A DNA stretch of 34,049 bases, taken from NCBI GenBank assembly GCA_964649745.1, contig CAZYQI010000033.1:1-34049 (forward strand), read 5' to 3'. Shown in pieces: positions 6,737-14,118 of this stretch. The position numbers and the translations under genes were made by a program. The notes under the pieces were generated by a model. It was not told where the DNA came from. It worked only from the letters and a program-made list of their open reading frames with translations, and ran no database searches. Source of the stretch: CAZEHS01 sp964649745. Its GTDB lineage: Bacteria; Bacillota; Clostridia; Peptostreptococcales; Acidaminobacteraceae. Positions within the stretch are counted from its first letter, which is position 1. The number at the start of each line of letters is the position of its first letter.

Positions 6737-7338
6737 CTGATCATCTCCTTGAAATTTTGAAGTAGGCGCAAACCCACGTTGCCGCTCTTTTCCGGATGAA
6801 ACTGCATACCGATGAGGTTTCCTTTACGAATCAGGGCTGGGACCGGAATGCCATAATCCGCCGTTGCTAAAATCACATTGGGATCCTCCGTCTTCAAATA
6901 ATAGGAGTGCACGAAGTAAACGGTGGGATCATCTCCCAGATTGGACGTGATGGAATCCTTCTGAACAAGCTCCAGCCGATTCCAACCCATATGAGGAATT
7001 TTGAGACCGGGCTCAAAACGGACGATCTGACCCGGTATCCATCCCAAACCTTCATAATCGCCTCCCTCGGTACTGCTTTCGAAGAGCAGCTGCATCCCAA
7101 GGCATATGCCCAAGAGAAGCTTCCCCTGCTTTATGTTTTCTTCCAGACAGGGAATCAGTCCGGTGGCCTTCAGGTTCCCCATGGCATCCCTGTAAGCCCC
7201 TACGCCGGGCAGGATAATGGCCTTGGAACGGTTCACTATATCCGGATCCCGGGTTATCTCTACCTCAAGGCCGATTTCATTCAGGGCCCGATAGACATTT
7301 CTTATGTTCCCAACTCCGTAATCGATCAGTGCAATCAT
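6733..7338 (-). CDS. hisH: Imidazole glycerol phosphate synthase, glutaminase subunit
   Basis: A 201-residue class I glutamine amidotransferase that hydrolyses glutamine and channels ammonia to HisF. The nucleophile cysteine lies in GICLGMQLLFESS, the oxyanion strand is ILPGVGAYRDAM, and the catalytic His and Glu are in MQFHPEKSG. AAAGGAG precedes the ATG. The gene begins 10 nt after the hisB stop codon and overlaps hisA by ATGA, so the two IGPS subunits are encoded on either side of hisA, the common order in bacteria. Confidence 0.97.
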   Translation of the reverse strand: MIALIDYGVGNIRNVYRALNEIGLEVEITRDPDIVNRSKAIILPGVGAYRDAMGNLKATGLIPCLEENIKQGKLLLGICLGMQLLFESSTEGGDYEGLGWIPGQIVRFEPGLKIPHMGWNRLELVQKDSITSNLGDDPTVYFVHSYYLKTEDPNVILATADYGIPVPALIRKGNLIGMQFHPEKSGNVGLRLLQNFKEMIR

Positions 7339-7348
7339 ATGCGCTCCT

Positions 7349-7930
7349 TTACTCCAGAATCCCCTTCGTTGAAGGCGTATCCGTACCGACCACCTCCACC
7401 GCTTCCTTCAGTGCCCGGCCAAAGGCCTTGAAGATGGCTTCTATGCTATGGTGGGTATTGTTTCCCGCCAACAAATCAATGTGGAGGGTTATCCCGGCCT
7501 GCTCTGACAGCGCCCGAAAAAATTCCTGGATGCATTCCGTTTCCAATGTGCCAACGCGCTCTGAAGAAAAGGATGCTTCAAATCTGAGATAGGACCGTCC
7601 GCTAAAATCTAAAACCGCCCGGGCCAGTGCTTCATCCATGGGAACATAGGCCGCGCCGTAACGCCTTATTCCCGCCTTATCACCCACCGCTTCCCGCAAT
7701 GCCTTGCCAATGCATATCCCCAGGTCTTCCACCGTATGGTGGCAATCCACATCCAGGTCCCCGATGCAGGTATAGGTCAGGTTGATACCCCCGTGCCGCG
7801 CCACCTGATGCAGCATATGGTCCAGAAAACCGATTCCGGAGCTGCCTGAGAATTCACCGTGGCCTTCCAGGGCCAGCTGCAGTCGGATTTCCGTTTCTGC
7901 CGTCTTCCGCTCTATTTCAGCACGTCGCAT
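7349..7930 (-). CDS. hisB: Imidazoleglycerol-phosphate dehydratase
   Basis: A 193-residue monofunctional IGPD that converts imidazole-glycerol phosphate to imidazole-acetol phosphate with Mn2+. Signatures include GFLDHMLHQVARHGG, the metal-ligand motif CHHTVEDLGI, and NTHHSIEAIFKAFGRAL. The N-terminal histidinol-phosphatase domain of the enterobacterial bifunctional HisB is absent. That activity comes from the divergent PHP gene at 12565. The gene starts 14 nt inside the end of hisC and has GAGGTG before the ATG. Confidence 0.97.
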   Translation of the reverse strand: MRRAEIERKTAETEIRLQLALEGHGEFSGSSGIGFLDHMLHQVARHGGINLTYTCIGDLDVDCHHTVEDLGICIGKALREAVGDKAGIRRYGAAYVPMDEALARAVLDFSGRSYLRFEASFSSERVGTLETECIQEFFRALSEQAGITLHIDLLAGNNTHHSIEAIFKAFGRALKEAVEVVGTDTPSTKGILE

Positions 7931-8978
7931 GGTCCACCTCTTTCAATGCATCCAGTATCATGCGGTTGTTCTCAGGGGTTCCGATATTGATTCTCAAACA
8001 GTCCCGCATTTCTTCCTGGCGGAACAGCCGGGTCAGCATCCCCTGGCTTTCAAGTCGCTGTGCGATGGCTTTTGCCTGAGGGGTTCTGAAAAGGAGGAAA
8101 TTCGTTCCGCTGGGGAACACCTTAAGGTTTGGAATTTTCAACGCCTCTTCATACAGACCCTGTCGCTCCGAACAGATAAGGGCAACCAGCTCCATCATCC
8201 GGTCCGTATGCCTCAGGGCAATGGCTGCAAGGCCCTGGGTAAGGCTGTTGAGATTGTACGGCATACGGACGCGGTTCAGGCAATCCGCCGTACTTTCAGT
8301 ACAGACTGCATACCCCACCCGGAGTCCCGCTAAACCGAAAGCTTTGGAGAGCGTTCGGAGGACAATCAGCCGGTCCTCCTTCTGGGCCTCTTTGACCAAC
8401 GTTGTTCCGCAGAATTCCTGATAGGCCTCATCGCAAACTACAATGGCTTCCGTACGGTTCAGTACATCAAGAACCTGCTCCCGACTGATGACCGTTCCCG
8501 TGGGATTATTGGGCACACAGAGAAAAACCATTTTCGCCTTCACCCCGTTGACTTTTTCGATGATTGCATCCGTGTCTATGGAAAAATCCGACGGGGAGGG
8601 CACTCCGTGAACAACCGCGGAACAGATTCTGGCGGCCACATCGTATTCTGAAAAGGTCGGGGTGTGAATCACCACGGAATCCCCAGGGCTTAGGAAGATC
8701 TCGGCCGCCATCTTGATCAGCTCATCCGAGCCACTGCCCATGACGATTTTCTCAGCAGGGGCTCCGACATAGCCGCTGAGGGCACGCCTCAGCTCCAGAC
8801 TGCTGCCCTCCGGGTAGTGATTGAAAGCCGTACGGGCCACCACTTCCTGAATTTCTCCCATATACTCCTTCATCCAGTCCCAGGGGGACTCATTGGCATG
8901 GCGTCTGTAGGGCAGGGGCTTTTCTATGGTCACATATGCGCTGAGGCCTTCCAGCTCTTTTCGGATGAATGGATTCAT
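7917..8978 (-). CDS. hisC: Histidinol-phosphate aminotransferase
   Basis: A 353-residue fold-type I PLP enzyme that transfers an amino group from glutamate to imidazole-acetol phosphate. The Schiff-base lysine is in RTLSKAFGLAGLRVGY, the cofactor aspartate in VCDEAYQEF, and the substrate region in CVPNNPTGTVIS. Its place between hisD and hisB, with a 4-bp overlap to hisD, supports the His role over other aminotransferase roles. The N terminus (ANESPWDW) carries the family's conserved Asn-Glu before the first strand. Confidence 0.96.
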   Translation of the reverse strand: MNPFIRKELEGLSAYVTIEKPLPYRRHANESPWDWMKEYMGEIQEVVARTAFNHYPEGSSLELRRALSGYVGAPAEKIVMGSGSDELIKMAAEIFLSPGDSVVIHTPTFSEYDVAARICSAVVHGVPSPSDFSIDTDAIIEKVNGVKAKMVFLCVPNNPTGTVISREQVLDVLNRTEAIVVCDEAYQEFCGTTLVKEAQKEDRLIVLRTLSKAFGLAGLRVGYAVCTESTADCLNRVRMPYNLNSLTQGLAAIALRHTDRMMELVALICSERQGLYEEALKIPNLKVFPSGTNFLLFRTPQAKAIAQRLESQGMLTRLFRQEEMRDCLRINIGTPENNRMILDALKEVDHATC

Positions 8979-10261
8979 ATCCGCTTCCTCATTTCTGCGG
9001 ATCGGGCATGGCCCATAAGGCCCTCTGCCCTTGCCAGCCGGGCTACAGGGTCTGAAAGGGCACTGGCCGCCTCCGGATCGAACTGCAGGATGCTGGTCCG
9101 TTTCACAAAATCATACACGCCCAGGGGTGAGGCGAACCGGGCCGTACCGCTGGTGGGCAGGGTGTGGTTCGGCCCCGCCATATAATCCCCCAGTGCTTCC
9201 GCCGTATTGGCTCCCAGGAAAACCGCTCCGGCATGACGGACCGATTTCAGCGCCTGCCACGGATTCTCCAGCATCAGCTCCAAATGCTCCGGCGCCAGTC
9301 TGTTGGCTGTTTCCAGTGCCCGCTCCAGGGTATCCGTCAGAATTAAACACCCGTAATTCTCCAGCGCCTTGGCTGCAATATCGGCCCTGGGCAGCAGTAC
9401 CAGCTGTTCCTTCACCGCTTTTTCCACGGCATCCAGCAGAGTCTGATCCGCTGTTACCAGAATGGCCGCAGCCATTTCATCGTGCTCCGCCTGGGCCAAC
9501 AGATCCGCCGCAATCCACTGAGGATCGGCTGAACTGTCTGCCACCACCAACACCTCACTGGGGCCGGCGATCATATCAATGCCCACGATTCCGAAAACCT
9601 CCCGTTTGGCTCTTGCCACATAGGCATTGCCGGGACCTGTTATCTTATCCACCGGCGGGATGCTCTCCGTTCCGTAGGCCATTGCTCCTATTGCCTGGGC
9701 GCCCCCAAGCCGGTATATTTCCGTTATCCCCAGCATCCTTGCCGCCGCCAGTACCAGAAAATTGACGTTGCCCGCCTTATCCGCCGGGGTGAACAAGGCA
9801 ATTTCACGGACTCCCGCCACCTGGGCCGGTATCACATTCATCAATACCGTGGAGGGGTAGGCCGCTTTTCCGCCGGGAACGTAGATACCAACCCTGTCCA
9901 TGGGGGTTACCCTCTGCCCCAGGCACACTCCGGGCTCCGCATCCGTGGTCCAGCTGCGCTCCAGCTGAAAGCTGTGAAAGCGGCGGATTCGTTCTGCTGC
10001 TTCTGCAAGAATGACTTTAAGCTCCGGTTCGGTTTCTTCCCATGCCTTTTCAATCTCCCGGGAACCAACCTTCAAGTCCCCCGGCTGGAACATGTCCAGC
10101 TTCTCGGTCCAGTCCCGCAGGGCTTCATCCCCTCGCCCCTTAACATCCGCCAGTATTTGGCGGACCTTTGAATCCACAGCGCTCCAGTCCTCTGCCGCCC
10201 GGTCCTGAAGAAGCGCCAGCTCCCTGTAATCCGCATCCTTTTCGATCTTCATCCGTATCAT
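8975..10261 (-). CDS. hisD: Histidinol dehydrogenase
   Basis: A 428-residue zinc- and NAD-dependent enzyme for the last two oxidations, histidinol to histidinal to histidine. Recognisable segments are VGIYVPGGKAAYPSTVLMNVIPA, KITGPGNAYVARAKREV, DMIAGPSEVLVVAD, LLAQAEHDEMAAAILVT with zinc ligands, and APEHLELM. The start ATG at 10261 overlaps the hisG stop by ATGA; an internal ATG three codons on is an alternative. The length is that of the family. The fourth gene product needed for the pathway's end is therefore intact. Confidence 0.97.
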   Translation of the reverse strand: MIRMKIEKDADYRELALLQDRAAEDWSAVDSKVRQILADVKGRGDEALRDWTEKLDMFQPGDLKVGSREIEKAWEETEPELKVILAEAAERIRRFHSFQLERSWTTDAEPGVCLGQRVTPMDRVGIYVPGGKAAYPSTVLMNVIPAQVAGVREIALFTPADKAGNVNFLVLAAARMLGITEIYRLGGAQAIGAMAYGTESIPPVDKITGPGNAYVARAKREVFGIVGIDMIAGPSEVLVVADSSADPQWIAADLLAQAEHDEMAAAILVTADQTLLDAVEKAVKEQLVLLPRADIAAKALENYGCLILTDTLERALETANRLAPEHLELMLENPWQALKSVRHAGAVFLGANTAEALGDYMAGPNHTLPTSGTARFASPLGVYDFVKRTSILQFDPEAASALSDPVARLARAEGLMGHARSAEMRKRI

Positions 10262-10896
10262 AAGGAACCTTCTCCCCCCACCTGGCCCCGCAGCCCTTTC
10301 AACAGCTCCTGAACCGCTTCATAGCGTGTTTTAAGACTCACTTTATTCACAATCAGTCGGGCGCTTACCGGAAAGAGAATATCCAGGATCTTAAGATTGT
10401 TCTCCTTCAGGGTGTTCCCCGTCTCAACGATATCAACGATCACTTCTGCCAGGCCCATGATGGGGGCCAGCTCCACGGAGCCGTTCAGCTTCAGCACCTC
10501 GGTGTGTATCCCCTGCCGGGCGAAGTAACGCCGCGCCACGTTGGGATACTTGGAGGCCACCACCAGCTTGCGGGCCGGCAGCCGCCAGGGCTCAAAGCCT
10601 GCCACACACATCCGGCAGTTGCCGAACTTCAGATCCATCATCTCATAGACATCGGCCTGGGCCTCTTCCAACACGTCCTTGCCCACCACTCCCACATCGG
10701 CGGCGCCTTTTTCAACATATACAGGGATGTCATCGGACTTCACGAAGACAATGCTCACCCTGCCCTCCGGATCTTCAAACACCAGCTTCCGACTCTTTTT
10801 ATCAAAATCCTCAAGATTGTACCCCGCCCGAACGAGCAGAGCGATGGCATCCTGAGCAATCCGGCCCTTCGCCAGAGCAATTCGCAGCGGTTGCAT
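10258..10896 (-). CDS. hisG: ATP phosphoribosyltransferase, short-form catalytic subunit
   Basis: A 212-residue short-form HisG that joins ATP and PRPP in the first, committed step. It has the expected start IALAKGRIAQDAI, the segment DDIPVYVEKGAADVGVVGKD, and the PRPP loop ELAPIMGLAEVIVDIVETGNTLKENN. The C-terminal regulatory domain of long-form HisG is missing, as expected when a HisZ subunit is present. AGGAGGTAGGT precedes the ATG, and the gene starts 9 nt after the hisZ stop codon. Feedback inhibition by histidine would require the HisZ partner. Confidence 0.97.
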   Translation of the reverse strand: MQPLRIALAKGRIAQDAIALLVRAGYNLEDFDKKSRKLVFEDPEGRVSIVFVKSDDIPVYVEKGAADVGVVGKDVLEEAQADVYEMMDLKFGNCRMCVAGFEPWRLPARKLVVASKYPNVARRYFARQGIHTEVLKLNGSVELAPIMGLAEVIVDIVETGNTLKENNLKILDILFPVSARLIVNKVSLKTRYEAVQELLKGLRGQVGGEGSL

Positions 10897-10905
10897 ACCT
10901 ACCTC

Positions 10906-12192
10906 CTAGTGAATCGATACGATCTTTACCGGCTCCAGGCTGGTTACGAACTGTTCCCGGGGCAGTCGTACCACATCGTTCTTGATAAGGTTGGTTACCC
11001 GTACCCAATCGGCGTTCACTTCAATAATTTCACGGGTATTCCGATACGTTGCGGAGGCGATTCTCTCCTGCGTTTCTCCTGCAAAACACTCGGATTCAAC
11101 GACGAAACCTCGGTTTCTCAGGGTTTGGGACAGCGAAAGAGCCTCGCTTCGGTTCGTGTCTTCGTAAAGTACCAGATAATCGGTCGCACAGGGGTTCCAT
11201 TCTTTGATTTTCATCTTCTCAAGCACCTCCGCCAGTAAGCTAATGTTTATGCCAAGTCCGCAGGCGGGTTTTTCCGCCCCGAACCGGCTTGCCAGTAAAT
11301 CATATCTTCCTCCCTGCAGCAGCGGTTCGCCGCAGCCAGGGGAATATCCCTTGAATATAACCCCGGTATAATACCGGAAAGGGTTGGTGAAGCCAAGGTC
11401 TGCATGGATTTTTGCTTTTGGGTTGTGGCATTTCAGCGCCGTGTACACCTCTCTCAGATTCCTTAAAGCGGCACCCATGGTCCCGTTGATGACCCACTTT
11501 TCAGCCGCTTGGATAACCGTATCCATTTCGCCGAAAAGCCCTGGAACAACCAGTACCGACTGAATAATTGATTCCTGAACCCCTGCCTTTTCCATCAGAG
11601 TTCGGATTGTATCCGGACTTCTCATCTCGATGGCCTCCAGAACCCTTTGCCACAACTCCTCGGGAATCCCCGAGTCCATATGAAGCCCTTCCAGCCACCC
11701 GGCGTGACCGATATCCACATGGAGCTCTTCAATCCCCGTATCTGCCAGAGACTGTATTCCCATGGCCAGCACCTCCGCATCGCAGTCCGGCTCCGGCTGA
11801 TTATAAGCTTCTATCCCGGCCTGAAGTATTTCCAGCCGCTCGCCCTTCTTCGGGTCGGCCCACCTGTAAACGCTGGTGATATAGCTGAACTTCAACGGAT
11901 AGGGGATATCCTTGTAAAGCCGGGCTGTCATCCTGCTCACCGGAACGGTAGCATCGGGCCGAAGGACGATGATTCTTCCGTCACGGGCAATCAGCTTCAC
12001 CATGTCGTCCCCCGAAAGGCTCTCCGCTTCCCTGAAAAGATCTAGGTACTCGAAAGTGGGCGTCAGTACCGGGCGATATCCGTACTGTCTGAACCGGTCC
12101 CTGAAAAGCGCTGTCAGACTTTCCTGAAATTCCACTTCCTCTCCCAGAAGCGTATCCACTCCGTGGGGCTCTAAATGTCTCATGGCGCTCAT
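10906..12192 (-). CDS. hisZ: ATP phosphoribosyltransferase regulatory subunit (HisRS paralogue)
   Basis: A 428-residue paralogue of histidyl-tRNA synthetase that binds short-form HisG and provides histidine feedback control. The class II synthetase core is visible: LRPDATVPVSRM for motif 2, the PCLKFSYITSVYRW-like strand, LLQGGRYDLLASRFG, and a final glycine-rich motif ACGLGINISLL. The C terminus (NRSEALSLSQTLRNRGF ...) resembles the anticodon-binding fold, so the protein is at the long end for HisZ. A true HisRS is excluded mainly by context and the degenerate motifs. The start is the ATG at 12192, 8 nt after AAAGGAGG; a GTG at 12201 lies inside that ribosome binding site. First gene of the operon, controlled by the attenuator upstream. 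Confidence 0.92.
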   Translation of the reverse strand: MSAMRHLEPHGVDTLLGEEVEFQESLTALFRDRFRQYGYRPVLTPTFEYLDLFREAESLSGDDMVKLIARDGRIIVLRPDATVPVSRMTARLYKDIPYPLKFSYITSVYRWADPKKGERLEILQAGIEAYNQPEPDCDAEVLAMGIQSLADTGIEELHVDIGHAGWLEGLHMDSGIPEELWQRVLEAIEMRSPDTIRTLMEKAGVQESIIQSVLVVPGLFGEMDTVIQAAEKWVINGTMGAALRNLREVYTALKCHNPKAKIHADLGFTNPFRYYTGVIFKGYSPGCGEPLLQGGRYDLLASRFGAEKPACGLGINISLLAEVLEKMKIKEWNPCATDYLVLYEDTNRSEALSLSQTLRNRGFVVESECFAGETQERIASATYRNTREIIEVNADWVRVTNLIKNDVVRLPREQFVTSLEPVKIVSIH

Positions 12193-12212
12193 TTTAAGCA
12201 CCTCCTTTCAAT

Positions 12213-12245
12213 AAAAAACACCGCGCCGGGCTTACCGGTGCGGTG
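12213..12245 (-). terminator. Attenuator terminator in the his leader
   Basis: On the minus strand CACCGCACCGG pairs with CCGGCGCGGTG (11-bp stem with one mismatch, 12235-12245 with 12219-12229), followed by six T residues (12218-12213). It stands between the His-rich leader peptide and hisZ, 21 nt before the hisZ start codon. An upstream GGGCTT (12268-12273) can pair with AAGCCC in the loop and descending arm (12228-12233), which would break the terminator. Confidence 0.85.
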
Positions 12246-12315
12246 TGGAATGTCATCACCCGAACCCAAGCCCACGACTAAAGGAGCTTGTATCCGGTCA
12301 AACGCGGACACAAAC

Positions 12316-12372
12316 TCAGGTGGTATGATGATGCCGGGCTTTCATTCCATTTTGAATTTTAAGGTTCATCAT
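12316..12372 (-). CDS. hisL: Histidine operon leader peptide
   Basis: An 18-codon open frame that encodes MMNLKIQNGMKARHHHTT, with three consecutive His codons (12333-12325) close to its stop. GGGAG lies about 10 nt before the first ATG; a second start at codon 10 is possible. It sits about 50 nt after the predicted transcription start and 71 nt before the attenuator hairpin. The arrangement matches His-tRNA-sensed transcription attenuation: a ribosome stalled at the His codons would cover AAGCCC at 12336-12341, freeing GGGCTT at 12268-12273 to pair with the same sequence in the terminator. The gene symbol is used by analogy with the enterobacterial leader; there is no sequence homology to show. 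Confidence 0.8.
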   Translation of the reverse strand: MMNLKIQNGMKARHHHTT

Positions 12373-12429
12373 CAGACCCACGCTCCCGTCTTTTGCTTTA
12401 TCGCATTAAAGCGCTAAAGCGTTGTATAC

Positions 12430-12458
12430 ATAATACCCCGCTCCCGAATCCTTGTCAA
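12430..12458 (-). promoter_or_regulatory. Promoter of the his operon
   Basis: TTGACA (12458-12453), a 17-bp spacer, and TATTAT (12435-12430) form a near-consensus vegetative promoter on the minus strand. Transcription is expected to start near 12424, giving a leader of about 230 nt before hisZ. Confidence 0.88.
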
Positions 12459-12507
12459 GCCCTTGAAAAATCTTCATAAAGGCAAACGGTTTCCCTTTCA
12501 TTGGCAG

Positions 12508-12535
12508 TTGCAGTTGTATCCCTGTGCTGTACAAT
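12508..12535 (+). promoter_or_regulatory. Candidate promoter of the histidinol-phosphatase gene
   Basis: TTGCAG (12508-12513), a 16-bp spacer and TACAAT (12530-12535) lie 29 nt before the start codon, back to back with the his promoter. The -35 match is moderate. Confidence 0.55.
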
Positions 12536-12564
12536 GAAGACAGGAATGCAAAACAGGAGGAACC

Positions 12565-13362
12565 ATGTACGATTATCATACCCACAGCAGCTTTTCCAGC
12601 GACGCGGATCACCCGATGGAGCACATGATACAGGGGGCTGTCGCCCTGGGATTGTCTGAAATAGCGGTCACCGATCATGTGGATTACGACTATGCCGATC
12701 CAAGCATTGATTTCGATCTGGATCACAGGGCATACAGAGCCGAAATACAGCGTATACGTGGTGTCTATGGGGATCGCATAACGATTCGCCACGGCCTTGA
12801 GCTGGGCCTCCAGCCACACTTGCTGGACCGCTACAGCCAGTTGGTGGCTGAGGAGAAGCCGGATTTTGTCCTTTGCTCCATCCACACCTGTCAGGGGATG
12901 GACCTTTACCGCAGGGATTACTTTAAGAACCGCACCCCTCTGGATGCATGGGAAACCTATTTGAATGAGCTCCATACGATCGTGAAGAACTTTGATGATT
13001 TTTCGGTTATCGGACACATGGATATTCTTCGACGATACGATCCTGATACCGCCGCTTTCCCCAAGGCTTCTCTAAAGGGGCGTTTTATGGAGATCTTCAA
13101 GGAGCTCATCCAAAAGGGCAAGGGAATAGAGGTCAACACCTCCGGCTACCGCAACCCAGACGGCATGCCCATGCCCGCCTGGGAGATTCTCACCTGGTAT
13201 CACGAGGCCGGCGGCGAAGTGCTCACCACCGGTTCAGATGCCCATAGCCCGGACGTATTGGCCTACCGTTTCCCGGAGACCCTGGAACGGCTCAGGGATA
13301 TCGGATTCCGGAGCCTATGCACCTTTGAAGCCATGGAACCCACCTTTCACAGCATTGTTTAG
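12565..13362 (+). CDS. hisK: Histidinol-phosphatase, PHP family
   Basis: A 265-residue PHP-domain phosphoesterase that hydrolyses histidinol phosphate to histidinol. The metal-binding motifs are in order: YDYHTHSSFSSD at the N terminus, AVTDHVDY, RHGLELG, CSIHTC, IGHMDILRR, and TTGSDAHSPD. AGGAGG precedes the ATG. It supplies the activity missing from the monofunctional HisB and lies divergent from the his operon across a 370-bp control region. It lacks the leader peptide and attenuator, so it is likely to be expressed independently of His-tRNA charging. The symbol follows common clostridial usage; hisJ is used elsewhere. Confidence 0.92.
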   Translation: MYDYHTHSSFSSDADHPMEHMIQGAVALGLSEIAVTDHVDYDYADPSIDFDLDHRAYRAEIQRIRGVYGDRITIRHGLELGLQPHLLDRYSQLVAEEKPDFVLCSIHTCQGMDLYRRDYFKNRTPLDAWETYLNELHTIVKNFDDFSVIGHMDILRRYDPDTAAFPKASLKGRFMEIFKELIQKGKGIEVNTSGYRNPDGMPMPAWEILTWYHEAGGEVLTTGSDAHSPDVLAYRFPETLERLRDIGFRSLCTFEAMEPTFHSIV

Positions 13363-13364
13363 CA

Positions 13365-13400
13365 AGAAAGCCGGTCGAGGACATCCTCAGCCGGCTTTCT
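13365..13400. terminator. Bidirectional terminator between convergent genes
   Basis: A perfect 10-bp stem AGAAAGCCGG (13365-13374) with CCGGCTTTCT (13391-13400) lies between the histidinol-phosphatase and the convergent winged-helix gene and touches the stop codon of the latter. Flanking runs of T and A are short. Confidence 0.75.
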
Positions 13401-14064
13401 ATTTCAGTGTCTTTTTTTGCCCGTACAGCTCCGCAATCCGTTTTTTATTGATCTGATTGATCACATTGCGGGTTTCAGGTTCCAGCTCCACCACCGGGGG
13501 ATCCTCTGTGACCGCTTCCGGTTCAGGAAGTCCTTCCGGCTGAATCCCTGGGTTCTCACCATTCTGCAGCAGGTTCATCATCGCCTCAAGGGTATCTGCA
13601 ATCTGCATGGCTGCAGCCGCCTGATAGGCCCATCGTATGCGGTCGATATCCCCGTCGGCCATGTTCAGGATGATCCTCAGGGTTCCGTCTGTGGCCGGTT
13701 CGTGGATGATGCCCCGCAGTAATTCCAGCTGCTGGCTTAGGGTCCTTTTGGGTGCCGCTTCGAATTCCTCGAATGTTGCCGCAGGCGACTGCCGGTCCTT
13801 TTTCCTTACACGCCGGGCCTCTTCCTTCAGTTCGGCAAGCTCGGGAACCGGCTCCTCGATCAGGAGCCCTTTCTTAATCAGTTTATCCAGGGCATTTCCC
13901 GCCGTTCGAACGGTGCAGCCCATACGGGATGCCAGATCCTCAAGGCCCAGGGGAGCCTCCCGCTCCTCCTGAGCTGCTTGGGCCAGGAGGATGCAGCACA
14001 TTTTCGCATAAATATCCAAATCGTCCCTGTTTAACAGGTCTGAACTTATCCGTACTGTATTCAT
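13399..14064 (-). CDS. Winged-helix DNA-binding protein of unknown role
   Basis: A 221-residue soluble protein. Residues about 15-70 (LDIYAKMCCILLAQAAQ ... GLEDLASRMGCTVRTAGNALDKLIKKGLL) form a typical winged helix-turn-helix like that at the N terminus of DnaD-type and plasmid initiator proteins. The middle (about 85-125) is basic and then helical; the region at about 125-165 is helical, and the last 55 residues are acidic and proline-rich with a basic tail. The middle may correspond to a DnaD-like helical domain, but no clear signature is visible. AAGGTG precedes the ATG. It follows the HD-GYP gene by 54 nt on the same strand. Function not known. Confidence 0.7.
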   Translation of the reverse strand: MNTVRISSDLLNRDDLDIYAKMCCILLAQAAQEEREAPLGLEDLASRMGCTVRTAGNALDKLIKKGLLIEEPVPELAELKEEARRVRKKDRQSPAATFEEFEAAPKRTLSQQLELLRGIIHEPATDGTLRIILNMADGDIDRIRWAYQAAAAMQIADTLEAMMNLLQNGENPGIQPEGLPEPEAVTEDPPVVELEPETRNVINQINKKRIAELYGQKKTLK

Positions 14065-14118
14065 TTCACACCTTCATGACTATCGCCGGATCTGGTTGAG
14101 CCTCGACCCGGCGACTGA

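Noticed and set aside
12202..12430. T-box riboswitch before hisZ
   Set aside because: The antiterminator consensus TGGNACCGCG is absent, and the segment is explained by a His-leader peptide and a terminator.
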